Below are positions 34,681 through 42,789 of a stretch of DNA of 64,000 nucleotides, in pieces. Origin of the DNA: Bacilli bacterium (GTDB taxonomy: Bacteria > Bacillota > Bacilli > RF39 > UBA660). Within the stretch, counting starts at the first letter, position 1, and each line of letters opens with the position of its first letter. The position numbers and the translations under genes were made by a program. The notes beneath the pieces were generated by a model. That model was not told the DNA's origin. It worked only from the letters and a program-made list of their open reading frames with translations, and ran no database searches. The DNA is taken from assembly GCA_017525855.1 (NCBI GenBank), contig JAFXSE010000005.1, positions 25,916 to 89,915 on the forward strand, read 5' to 3'.

Positions 34681-35784
34681 ATGTTAGATATAGCATTAAA
34701 AGTTATAGAAAAAATAGAAGAGCATGGTTTTAAAGCTTATATTGTCGGTGGTTTTGTAAGAGATCATATTTTGGGAATTGAATCTAATGATGTTGATATA
34801 TGTACGAATGCTAAACCTAAAGAATTAGTTAAAATATTTGAAGGTGCTGTTCTGCCTAGAGAAGATTATGGCTCTGTAAAAATATCTTCAAATAAATGTA
34901 GTTTTGAAATTACTACTTTTAGAACTGAAATTGATTATTTGGATTATAGGCATCCTGAAGAGATAGAATATGTTAATGACTTACGAGAAGATCTTAATAG
35001 GCGTGATTTTACTATTAATACTATTTGTATGGATAAAGAAGGAAATATTGTTGATAAACTTGGCGGAATGGAAGATTTAAAGAATAAAATTATTAAAACA
35101 GTTGGAAATAGTTATGATAGATTTCATGAAGATGCTTTAAGAATTTTAAGAGCAGTTAGATTTGCTACTAAGTTAGGTTTTAAATTAGATGAAGAAGTGG
35201 TACAAGGTATTAAAGAAAATAAGGAATTACTTAGAAATATTTCTTATGAAAGACGAAAAGAAGAGCTTGATAAAATATTTACTTGTAGTAATGCTAGTGT
35301 TGGTATTAAGTTATTAATTGATTTGGGATTAGATGATGTGTTGGAGCTTGATAATCTAAAGGATATAAAAGTAACTGAGTCATTAATAGGAATTTGGAGT
35401 ATTCTTAATGTTAAAGAAGGAACTTATACTTTTACTAATAATGAGAAGGAACTTATTAAGGGAGTTAAAAAAGCATTGGATTGTGATATATTAGATCCAT
35501 ATAATTTATATATTAATGGATTGTATGCTAGTAGTACAGCTGGAATACTTAAAGGTATATCTAGAGAAGATGTTTCTAAAGCATATGAAAACTTAGTTAT
35601 TCATTCTAGAAAAGAGCTTGATGTTACTAGTAACGAAATAATTAATGTTCTTAATATATATCCTGGACCATTTATGAGTCAAATATATGAAAGTTTAGAG
35701 AAGTCTGTTTTATATAAAAAAATAGATAATTCAAAAGAACAGTTGTTAAACTATTGTGTAGAAAATTTTTCTAGTTATATTTAA
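34681..35784 (+). CDS. cca: CCA-adding tRNA nucleotidyltransferase
   Basis: A 367-residue class II enzyme that builds or repairs the 3' CCA of tRNAs. The nucleotidyl site is GGFVRDHILG ... NDVDIC (the two catalytic Asp), then DFTINTICMD, and the R-D-A-L-R-type motif HEDALRILRAVRFATKLGF. It is somewhat shorter than the Bacillus enzyme (about 400), with a divergent C-terminal body. The start follows AGGAGGGTATA, which overlaps the dgkA stop, so the two are co-transcribed. Confidence 0.95.
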   Translation: MLDIALKVIEKIEEHGFKAYIVGGFVRDHILGIESNDVDICTNAKPKELVKIFEGAVLPREDYGSVKISSNKCSFEITTFRTEIDYLDYRHPEEIEYVNDLREDLNRRDFTINTICMDKEGNIVDKLGGMEDLKNKIIKTVGNSYDRFHEDALRILRAVRFATKLGFKLDEEVVQGIKENKELLRNISYERRKEELDKIFTCSNASVGIKLLIDLGLDDVLELDNLKDIKVTESLIGIWSILNVKEGTYTFTNNEKELIKGVKKALDCDILDPYNLYINGLYASSTAGILKGISREDVSKAYENLVIHSRKELDVTSNEIINVLNIYPGPFMSQIYESLEKSVLYKKIDNSKEQLLNYCVENFSSYI

Positions 35785-35821
35785 GAAAAAAAGTTATAAT
35801 ATATAAACAAAGGAGGTACAT

Positions 35822-36487
35822 ATGGATAAAAAAATTATTGAACTATATAAATGTGGTAATTTAACTATTCCTTTATATTTATTAAAGAATAGAGATAAAT
35901 TTAAATTGAAATTTGATGAATTTATATTTCTTATGTACTTGTATAATATTGGTGATAAAAGTTTATTTGATCCTGGTAAAATAGTTGAAGATTTAGGTTT
36001 ATCATTGAAGGAAGTTATGAATTATATTTCTATACTTACTGAGAAAAGGCTTATTTCAGTTGATGTTTCTCGTAGTGATAAAGATATTTTAGAAGATAGA
36101 ATAGATTTAAGTAATTTCTATGGTAAAGTATCTTTGATAATGGTTGAAGATATTAACTCTTCAAAAGAAGAATTTGACAGTAGTGTTTTTACTTTTATAG
36201 AGAAAGAATTTGGTAGGACGTTAAGTCCTATGGAAGTTGAAATAATCAAATCTTGGCTAGAGAATGGTAGTGGTGAGGAATTAGTAAGAGAAGCTGTTAA
36301 AGAGGCTGTTTTTAATGGAGTTAGTAATTTAAGATATATTGATAAAATTTTATATGAATGGCAAAAAAAAGGTATTAAAAATAAGGAAGACGTAGAAAAA
36401 AATAGAGAAATTCATAGAAAAAAGGAAAGAGAAGAACCTCAAGAAGAGATTTTTGATTATAATTGGTTTGAAGATGATGATGAATAG
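35822..36487 (+). CDS. dnaD: DnaD-family replication initiation protein
   Basis: A 221-residue protein with an N-terminal winged-helix domain (LKFDEFIFLMYLYNIGDKSL ... LGLSLKEVMNYISILTEKRL) and a C-terminal DnaD/DnaB domain ending LRYIDKILYEWQKKGI, then an acidic/basic tail. DnaD acts with DnaB and DnaI in loading the replicative helicase at oriC and at stalled forks. It overlaps nth by 8 bases; the dnaD-nth-recU-ponA neighbourhood is conserved in Bacilli. Confidence 0.93.
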   Translation: MDKKIIELYKCGNLTIPLYLLKNRDKFKLKFDEFIFLMYLYNIGDKSLFDPGKIVEDLGLSLKEVMNYISILTEKRLISVDVSRSDKDILEDRIDLSNFYGKVSLIMVEDINSSKEEFDSSVFTFIEKEFGRTLSPMEVEIIKSWLENGSGEELVREAVKEAVFNGVSNLRYIDKILYEWQKKGIKNKEDVEKNREIHRKKEREEPQEEIFDYNWFEDDDE

Positions 36488-37103
36488 TATTTTAGAAATA
36501 TCTAAAGGGTTAGATACTGTTATACCTAATGCTAGGTGTGAACTTAATTATAACTGTGATTATGAACTTTTGATTGCTATTGTTTTAAGTGCTCAAACTA
36601 CTGATAAAAGGGTTAATCAAGTAACAAGTGTATTATTTAATAAATATAGTGATTTAAGTGCTTTAAAAGATGCTGAAATAGGTGATTTAGAGAATATACT
36701 TAGACCATTAGGTTCTTATAGAAAAAAAGCTCAATATGTGTCTTTAATCGCTAAGATATTGGTAGATAGTTATGATTGCAAGGTTCCTAAAGAAAGAAGA
36801 ATTCTTGAGAAGATGCCTGGAGTTGGTAGAAAGACAGTTAGTGTTTTTTTAAGTGAGTTTTATGATTATCCGGAATTTGCTGTTGATACGCATGTAACTA
36901 GAGTTTCTAAACGACTTGGATTAGAAAAAGAAAATGATGATGTTATAAAAATAGAAGAGAAGCTTAAAAGGAAGTTTAAACGAGAAGAGTGGTCTAAAAG
37001 GCATAAACAGATGGTTCTTTTTGGAAGGTATTATTGTAAAGCTATAAATCCTATGTGTAGTGATTGTATATTTTTTAATATATGTAAAAAAAATAAGGTT
37101 TAA
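36480..37103 (+). CDS. nth: Endonuclease III
   Basis: A 207-residue DNA glycosylase/AP lyase that removes oxidised pyrimidines. The helix-hairpin-helix is LEKMPGVGRKTVSVFL with catalytic Lys, followed by the catalytic Asp in FAVDTHVTRVSKRLGL. The [4Fe-4S] cluster ligands are visible as C-x6-C-x2-C-x5-C in CKAINPMCSDCIFFNIC. Several ATGs are clustered at 36474-36480; the last gives the usual N-terminus (NSILEISKGLD). It overlaps dnaD. Confidence 0.95.
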   Translation: MNSILEISKGLDTVIPNARCELNYNCDYELLIAIVLSAQTTDKRVNQVTSVLFNKYSDLSALKDAEIGDLENILRPLGSYRKKAQYVSLIAKILVDSYDCKVPKERRILEKMPGVGRKTVSVFLSEFYDYPEFAVDTHVTRVSKRLGLEKENDDVIKIEEKLKRKFKREEWSKRHKQMVLFGRYYCKAINPMCSDCIFFNICKKNKV

Positions 37104-37118
37104 TTAAACCTTATTTTT
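37088..37118. terminator. Bidirectional terminator between nth and the PBP gene
   Basis: AAATAAGGTTTA and TAAACCTTATTT pair over 12 bases (37091-37116), with A and T runs on both sides. It overlaps the nth stop and faces the end of the minus-strand PBP gene. Confidence 0.93.
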
Positions 37119-39988
37119 TATTGCGTTTTTACTGGGTATGTAACAGTAATTGTTGTATTATTACTTATAGTACCTGGAATACTGGTACCTGGAATATTAG
37201 TACTAATAGTTCTTCCTGTTGTTGTACATGTTGCTGGTATTTTGGTTGATTCTGGTATATCGGTTGCTTTTAAGTAATAACTATCAGATGTAGTTGATAC
37301 TTCTTTTTGTGATTGTTCAATTAGTGTTGTTCCACAATAATACTTAATAGTATATTTTATTGTGTTTTTATTGTTGGTTTCTTGATTTGATGATTCTTGT
37401 TTGTTTTCTTCTTTTTGTTTTTCTTCTTCTTTTAATGTATATGTTGCAGCTTGACTAGTTAGACCGCTATAGCTTTTATATGTTGCTACTACTTTATAAG
37501 TTCCATATGGGTTAGCTAATTGTTTTGTAAATGATGTTGATTCTGTGAATCCTAATAATGTATTACCAAAGTATACATTATATCCAAAAGTTCCATATTC
37601 ACTGTATGGATTTTCAACTGCTTTCCAAGATAGGGTAACAGTTCCATTTTCATATGTCGCTTTTAAGTTTCCTGGTGTATTTAATTTATCGTCTTTTGTT
37701 GATGCAGTTGGTTGTGCATTTTTCTTGAAGTATTCATATACTACATTTCCACTATAGCCTGAAGGTGCAATTTTTGCTGGGTTGCTACCACTAATAATTG
37801 GAAGTTTTACAACGCTGTCAGGCATTCTAAATTCTTCTCTGTTATCTTCTATAGCTGCATTTACTAATCTTCTATATAATTTATCTTTTTCAACAGATGC
37901 AGGCACGTTTCTCATGCAATATTCACTGCTGATTTCGTTATATCCATACCACATGGCAAGTACTGTTTTAGTAGAGAATCCAACTGCCCATGAATCACGA
38001 ATTGCATCTCCTGGTAAGCCTCTTGATTGAACAGTTGCGTCGTCATAGTTTGTAGTACCAGTTTTTACAGCGTAATTAACAATTTTTCCGCCACCATTTA
38101 ATTGTACATCTTGTAATACACTTGCTATCATAAAGGCCGTTGAATCACTCATTGCTTTTTTCTTTTCAGATTTATGTTCAACGGTATTATTTGTTTCACG
38201 ATATGTAAATTTTGAAACTGTATATGGTTCATTATAGTATCCACCATTAGAGAAGGCCGCATATGCTGCACTCATTTGTACTGGGTTAACACCTGTGAAT
38301 GCTCCAATTGCGTGTGCTTCATGTATTGAGCCATTTTCGATTTCAGGTTTTATTCCTAGGCTTGTAACAAATTCGATTATTTTAGATTTATCAACTTGTT
38401 GGAATGCTTTTAAAGCTGGTATATTACGAGATAATGCAAGGGCTCTTCTTAAAGTTAATTGACCCATATATCCGTTATCCCAGTTGGAAATTTTTCTTCC
38501 TCCTGTATATGTATATGGTTCATCAACAAATTGTTCATATGTTGACCAATTATTATATTCAATACCTGGACCATAATCAAATAGTGGTTTTGCAGTTGAT
38601 CCTGGTTGACGTTTGTTTTGAGTTGCAAAATTCCAACCACTTATTTTTCTGTTACGCCCAGCTCCTATAGCTAGTATTTTTCCTGTTTGAGAGTCTAATA
38701 CAGAAACTCCTGATTGTATTTTATCGTCTACCCATGTGTAATCTTCTCCGTTAAATATTTTGTTAATTCCATCTTGTTTTGATCTATCCATATTTGTATA
38801 AATTAATAATGATGTTTTGTAAGGATTTACATTATATTTTTTATCTAGTTCATCAACTACAGTATCTATATATCCTTGATAAGGATTAGTTCCATTTTTT
38901 GATGATGCACCAGATGCATCTTTTGTTAATGATTCAACTGGAATACTGTTTGCCATTTCTTGTTCTTCTTCTGTTATATATCCGTGCCTTCTCATTAAAT
39001 ATAGAACAGTTCTTCTTCTTGCTTCGGCGTTTTCTGGGTGAAGTGTAGGACTGTATCCTCCTGGGTTTTTGAACATACCTGCAATAATTGCTGCTTCACT
39101 TAGATTTAGTTCTCCTACACTTTTATTGAAGTATGCCTGACTTGCTTCTTCAACTCCATATATATTTCCACCTAAATAGTGGTTATTTACGTAGAATTCA
39201 ATAATTTCTTCTTTTGAATAGTTTTTTTCAAGCTTAAATATTGCAAGATATATATCTGTAAATTTTCTGATAATACCTTTCATACCAGAATCGAGCGTTG
39301 CGTCTGTAAAACTATTTTTTACAACTTGCATAGATAATGTTGAAGCTCCTCCAGCACTACTTTTTCCTAGTATTTGTTTTAATGTTGCTTGAATGAATCT
39401 TGGAGCATCAAATCCGTTATGTTGATAGAATCTTGAATCTTCTGTTGAAATAATAGCATCAATTAATACTTGTGGTAGTTCATCATAAGTTACTTTTTCA
39501 CGTTTTTCAGCTCCTAATTTTGCTATTATTTCGCCATTTGTATCATACATTATTGATAATTCTTGTGTTGCTAGACTATCGGGGTCAAAAGTTGGAGCTG
39601 ATGCTGTTACATAAATTAAAAAGGCAGAAAATGCAACTAGGCCAATAATTCCTAATGTTAGTATTATGATAAATACTATGTTAATTATTTTTCTTTTTTT
39701 TCTGGACATCGATTTGCTTTGCAAAAGTAGGTATACAGATAATATAATAACTATTCCTAACAATAGTATTCCAGTACAAGCTAGACCAAATTTGATGTAA
39801 CTAAGTATTAGTATTACTAGTAATACAAAAGCTATAATACCATCTACTATTAAAGCTTCTTTAGGTATTTTTTCTTTCTTATCAAAAGTTATGACTTCTA
39901 CTTTTTCATCTTTTTTGCGCTTAATTCTAATTGGTAATTGTTTTGTTCTTTCAGTAATATTTTTCCTTTTAATTCTTTTCTGTTTCAT
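37118..39988 (-). CDS. ponA: Class A penicillin-binding protein (PBP1)
   Basis: A 956-residue bifunctional glycosyltransferase/transpeptidase. Three hydrophobic helices lie in the first 130 residues (about 47-66, 68-90, 103-128), where most class A PBPs have one. The GT51 domain has STEDSRFYQHNGFD and ASTLSMQVVKN; the transpeptidase has PGSTAKPL (active-site Ser), SRN and VKTGTTN. A fibronectin-III-like domain (about 770-860) and a Ser/Thr/Asn-rich tail with an Ig-like YTIKYYCGTTLI block follow. Its start overlaps the recU stop by 4 bases, the conserved recU-ponA operon. Confidence 0.95.
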   Translation of the reverse strand: MKQKRIKRKNITERTKQLPIRIKRKKDEKVEVITFDKKEKIPKEALIVDGIIAFVLLVILILSYIKFGLACTGILLLGIVIILSVYLLLQSKSMSRKKRKIINIVFIIILTLGIIGLVAFSAFLIYVTASAPTFDPDSLATQELSIMYDTNGEIIAKLGAEKREKVTYDELPQVLIDAIISTEDSRFYQHNGFDAPRFIQATLKQILGKSSAGGASTLSMQVVKNSFTDATLDSGMKGIIRKFTDIYLAIFKLEKNYSKEEIIEFYVNNHYLGGNIYGVEEASQAYFNKSVGELNLSEAAIIAGMFKNPGGYSPTLHPENAEARRRTVLYLMRRHGYITEEEQEMANSIPVESLTKDASGASSKNGTNPYQGYIDTVVDELDKKYNVNPYKTSLLIYTNMDRSKQDGINKIFNGEDYTWVDDKIQSGVSVLDSQTGKILAIGAGRNRKISGWNFATQNKRQPGSTAKPLFDYGPGIEYNNWSTYEQFVDEPYTYTGGRKISNWDNGYMGQLTLRRALALSRNIPALKAFQQVDKSKIIEFVTSLGIKPEIENGSIHEAHAIGAFTGVNPVQMSAAYAAFSNGGYYNEPYTVSKFTYRETNNTVEHKSEKKKAMSDSTAFMIASVLQDVQLNGGGKIVNYAVKTGTTNYDDATVQSRGLPGDAIRDSWAVGFSTKTVLAMWYGYNEISSEYCMRNVPASVEKDKLYRRLVNAAIEDNREEFRMPDSVVKLPIISGSNPAKIAPSGYSGNVVYEYFKKNAQPTASTKDDKLNTPGNLKATYENGTVTLSWKAVENPYSEYGTFGYNVYFGNTLLGFTESTSFTKQLANPYGTYKVVATYKSYSGLTSQAATYTLKEEEKQKEENKQESSNQETNNKNTIKYTIKYYCGTTLIEQSQKEVSTTSDSYYLKATDIPESTKIPATCTTTGRTISTNIPGTSIPGTISNNTTITVTYPVKTQ

Positions 39989-40557
39989 TTTATTCCTCCG
40001 ATATTATCTATAACTTCTAAATAATCAACTCTAGGATTAAATTTGTGTTTAATTATGTATCCTTTTTGTTTAAAGTATTCTAAAGGTATGGATTTTCTTT
40101 TTGTATTAATTATAAAACTTTTAATTTCTTTTTCAAATAGTAAATATGTTTCGTCTAGATGATTAAATCTTACAATGATAAAGGCAATTCCTCCATGTTT
40201 TTCAATATTTTCTAAATGTAGTAATTGATGTTTGTGAATATTGCTTAATGGAAAAGATGTATTAGAATTTGTTTCTTTTGCTTCAAAATCAATATATTTT
40301 CCTTTATAAATTCCGTTGTAGTCAGTGGTAGACGGTGTGTCAAAAAAAGCTTCTGTTATAGTAACGTTACTTCTTGATACATAGTTTACTTTAGTGACAT
40401 TTACTGGTGTAGGTTTTTTGTAAATATATGCTTTATCAATATCTCTGTAATAATTATTTGTGATATTTAAATCATCTTCTAATTTCATACCGCGATTAGC
40501 ATAATTAACAAAAACTTTATCTTGTTTTTTTCTTTTTATACCACCTGGATAATTCAT
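39985..40557 (-). CDS. recU: Holliday junction resolvase RecU
   Basis: A 190-residue PD-(D/E)XK-type nuclease that cleaves four-way DNA junctions and works with RuvAB and RecA. It has NYPGGIKRKKQDKVFVNYAN near the start, the nuclease core GIYKGKYIDFEAKETNS (Asp, Glu and Lys of the active site), then HKHQLLHLENIEKHGGIAFI. The ORF overlaps ponA by 4 bases (ATGA), as in many Bacilli. The length is typical. Confidence 0.95.
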   Translation of the reverse strand: MNYPGGIKRKKQDKVFVNYANRGMKLEDDLNITNNYYRDIDKAYIYKKPTPVNVTKVNYVSRSNVTITEAFFDTPSTTDYNGIYKGKYIDFEAKETNSNTSFPLSNIHKHQLLHLENIEKHGGIAFIIVRFNHLDETYLLFEKEIKSFIINTKRKSIPLEYFKQKGYIIKHKFNPRVDYLEVIDNIGGIK

Positions 40558-40656
40558 CTAATCACCTATTTTATATTATACAATATAATTAGATGTTTTT
40601 CTACTTGTTTTTTGCATATTTTTTATGTTGAAAATATTCTTCTTTTGTCGAAAACA

Positions 40657-40684
40657 TTGAATATAGGAAAAAAATATATATAAT
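40657..40684 (+). promoter_or_regulatory. Promoter of the 34-residue ORF
   Basis: TTGAAT at 40657-40662, a 16-base spacer and TATAAT at 40679-40684, 15 bases before the ATG at 40700. Confidence 0.6.
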
Positions 40685-40699
40685 GTACTTGGTGATTAT

Positions 40700-40804
40700 A
40701 TGCAATATTTAGAGGTTATATTTTCTATTAATAAAATGATAGATGATGTTAAATATTTAAAATTAGAAGAAAGACTAATTAATATTTCAAAAAAAGTAAA
40801 ATAA
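40700..40804 (+). CDS. Very small ORF, 34 residues
   Basis: ATG at 40700 follows GGTGATT and opens a 34-residue frame reading QYLEVIFSINKMIDDVKYLK and ending ISKKVK. It is a single amphipathic helix. It has a plausible promoter (40657-40684) and lies alone in the gap between divergent recU and gpsB. It is faintly like the Spo0E-type helical motif but lacks the S-x-x-L-D core. Expression is likely from the signals, function unknown. Confidence 0.45.
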   Translation: MQYLEVIFSINKMIDDVKYLKLEERLINISKKVK

Positions 40805-40833
40805 AAATACCATATTTATTTCTCTTACAATAA

Positions 40834-40862
40834 TTGACAAAACTGTTAATATTTGTGATAAT
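40834..40862 (+). promoter_or_regulatory. Vegetative promoter of gpsB-rnpB
   Basis: Consensus TTGACA at 40834-40839, a 17-base spacer and GATAAT at 40857-40862, 28 bases before the gpsB start. Confidence 0.88.
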
Positions 40863-40889
40863 ATTATCGTAAGGGATTGGTGATAAAAG

Positions 40890-41273
40890 ATGTATCAAAA
40901 TAAGATAAAACTTACACCACAAGAAATACTAGAAAAATCATTTAAGATTGATACAAGAGGTTATAGACTTAAAGAAGTAGATCAGTTTTTAGATGATATT
41001 ATTACAGACTATGAACAGTTCTATAGAATAATTAATAGTATTGAACAGGATAAGAATGATCTTATAGCGGAAAATATGAGATTAAAGCAAGAACTTCGTA
41101 ATGCAAGAATGAATGTTGAGATTGTTAAAAAGAATGATGCACCTGAAGTTACTAATGTAGATATTATAAGAAGATTATCTAGGTTAGAAAAGATGGTTTA
41201 TGGTTCTTCAAAGACAGAAAGAACTAGTTTAAATTCTAGTAGTTATGAAGAAAATGATTTTAGAGAGGAATAA
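40890..41273 (+). CDS. gpsB: Cell-cycle protein GpsB
   Basis: A 127-residue DivIVA-related protein. The N-terminal domain reads KIKLTPQEILEKSFKIDTRG, with the membrane-binding YRLKEVDQFLDDIITDYEQF helix; then the coiled coil and a short helical C-terminus (IIRRLSRLEKMVYG) that trimerises or dimerises it. GpsB docks PBP1 (encoded next door, opposite strand) and EzrA to the division site. As in Bacillus, it is directly followed by rnpB; their ends overlap. Confidence 0.96.
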   Translation: MYQNKIKLTPQEILEKSFKIDTRGYRLKEVDQFLDDIITDYEQFYRIINSIEQDKNDLIAENMRLKQELRNARMNVEIVKKNDAPEVTNVDIIRRLSRLEKMVYGSSKTERTSLNSSSYEENDFREE

Positions 41274-41636
41274 TATTTGACAAACGCGATTTTTCCACTT
41301 TTAGTGTCTGAAAAATTGAGGAAAGTCCATGCTCACACAAACTGTGATGTTTGTAGTGTTTGTGCTTAGGAAAAAAATAACCTAAGGTAGAGAAATCTAA
41401 CGACAAAAAAGAAGTCTAAGTCAAATGATATGACTTCTTTTTATAAAGTGCCACAGAGACGAATAGAGCGAAAGCTTGAAGTGAAACGAGGTAAACTCCG
41501 CAAGTGAGAAACCCAAATTTTGGTAGGGGAGCTTTAATGAGGTAATTAAGAACTGAGTTAGGGACCGAATTTTCGGTAGATAAATGTTTGTCACTCCATT
41601 TGGAGAACAGAACATGGCTTATAAATATTATTTTGT
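41269..41636 (+). ncRNA. rnpB: RNase P RNA, Bacillus class (type B)
   Basis: The catalytic RNA that matures tRNA 5' ends. The conserved 5' core GAGGAAAGTCCATGCTC (near 41319) and 3' core AACAGAACATGGCTTATA are present, as are GACGAATAGAGCGAAAGC-type P10/P11 sequences near 41458 and GAGTTAGGGACCGAATTTTC-type loops. P1 forms from AATAATATTT (41269-41278) and AAATATTATT (41623-41632), and GACAAAC pairs with GTTTGTC to extend it. P12 is AAGAAGTCTAAGT-ATGACTTCTT-like. The 5' end overlaps the gpsB stop. Confidence 0.97.
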
Positions 41637-41653
41637 TTTAATGAGGTGTAAAC

Positions 41654-42148
41654 ATGAAAGAATTAGGTGATTATTTAAGGAAAACACGTATTGATAATGG
41701 TGTTAACTTAGAAGAGGCAGCAGAAGATATGAATATTTCTGTTACACAACTTGAAAATATAGAGAGTGGTAATGTAAGAGCTTTTAAGGATATATATAAG
41801 TTAAAACAATATGTTAAGTTTTATGCTAAATATTTAGGATTAAATCCAGATAAGGTTATTGATCAATTTAATGAGTTCTTATTTGAACATACTTCTAAGA
41901 TATCATTAGAAGATATTAAAAATGCTAGAGATAATTCTAATGATAAAGAGGAAAGTAGTAAAATAAAATCACCATATACTATTATTCATGAACCTAAAGA
42001 GAATGTTTTGCCTATTTTTGTACCAATTGTTGTTTTAATAATAATCCTTATTATTGCAGTTTTGGTTTTGATTGGAAGGGCATCAAGAAAATCACCACGT
42101 ACAAGTGAATTAAAGAGTAGTAAAATTGAGATTGGAGAGTTGTTATGA
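41654..42148 (+). CDS. rodZ: RodZ-like HTH membrane protein
   Basis: A 164-residue protein with an N-terminal Cro/C1-type HTH (LGDYLRKTRIDNGVNLEEAA ... ISVTQLENIESGN), a linker and one transmembrane helix at about residues 119-140. It is the short RodZ/YmfM type, with only a small outer tail. RodZ tethers MreB to the wall machinery; in Bacillus ymfM precedes pgsA, as here. Its last four bases overlap the pgsA start. The start follows GAGGTG. Confidence 0.88.
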   Translation: MKELGDYLRKTRIDNGVNLEEAAEDMNISVTQLENIESGNVRAFKDIYKLKQYVKFYAKYLGLNPDKVIDQFNEFLFEHTSKISLEDIKNARDNSNDKEESSKIKSPYTIIHEPKENVLPIFVPIVVLIIILIIAVLVLIGRASRKSPRTSELKSSKIEIGELL

Positions 42149-42747
42149 ATTTACCTACTAAGTTAACTGTTTCTAGAATTATTATGACTTTTATAATAAT
42201 ATTTTTATTATTGTTTCCTTTTTATTCAATAGGAATTGAATGGACTACTTTTAAAGTGGGGAATGTTATTATTAGTTTACAATATATAATTAGTGGCATT
42301 TTGTTTATAATTGCTAGTCTTACAGATTTTGTAGATGGCTATTTAGCTAGAAAAAATAATGAAGTTACTGATTTAGGAAAAATGCTTGATGCTATTGCTG
42401 ATAAAATTCTTGTAAACTCTGTTCTTATTATACTAGCTTATAAAGGTATGATTCCAATTGTTGTTCCTGTTGTCTCTGTTTTAAGGGATACAATAGTAGA
42501 TGCTATAAAAATGCAAGCTGCTAGTCGTGGTAAAGTAGTAGCAGCTATTAAAAGTGGTAAATTGAAGACGGCTACTTTAATGGTAGGTACTACACTTGCA
42601 TTCTTTTATAATCTACCATTTGAGTTATGGTCACTTAGAGTATCTGATTTGTTACTTATAGTAGCTACAGTATTCTCAGTTATAAGTGGAATACAATATT
42701 ACTTATTAAATAAGGATTTATTATTTAAAAAAGAAGAAACTATATAA
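42145..42747 (+). CDS. pgsA: Phosphatidylglycerophosphate synthase
   Basis: A 200-residue integral membrane enzyme that joins glycerol 3-phosphate to CDP-diacylglycerol, giving PGP. The CDP-alcohol phosphotransferase signature D-G-x2-A-R-x8-G-x3-D-x3-D is intact in DFVDGYLARKNNEVTDLGKM, then LDAIADK. Five or six helices. The N-terminus NLPTKLTVSRIIMTF is typical. Start overlaps rodZ by 4 bases. In Bacillus cinA and recA follow; cinA is absent here. Confidence 0.97.
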   Translation: MNLPTKLTVSRIIMTFIIIFLLLFPFYSIGIEWTTFKVGNVIISLQYIISGILFIIASLTDFVDGYLARKNNEVTDLGKMLDAIADKILVNSVLIILAYKGMIPIVVPVVSVLRDTIVDAIKMQAASRGKVVAAIKSGKLKTATLMVGTTLAFFYNLPFELWSLRVSDLLLIVATVFSVISGIQYYLLNKDLLFKKEETI

Positions 42748-42789
42748 ATATGACTAAGCTCATATTTATTTTTGATTTAAGAGGTTTTT

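Noticed and set aside
40700..40804. Naming the 34-residue ORF a Spo0E-like phosphatase or Sda
   Set aside because: The helix is too short and lacks the S-x-x-L-D core of Spo0E-like proteins; Sda motifs are also absent.
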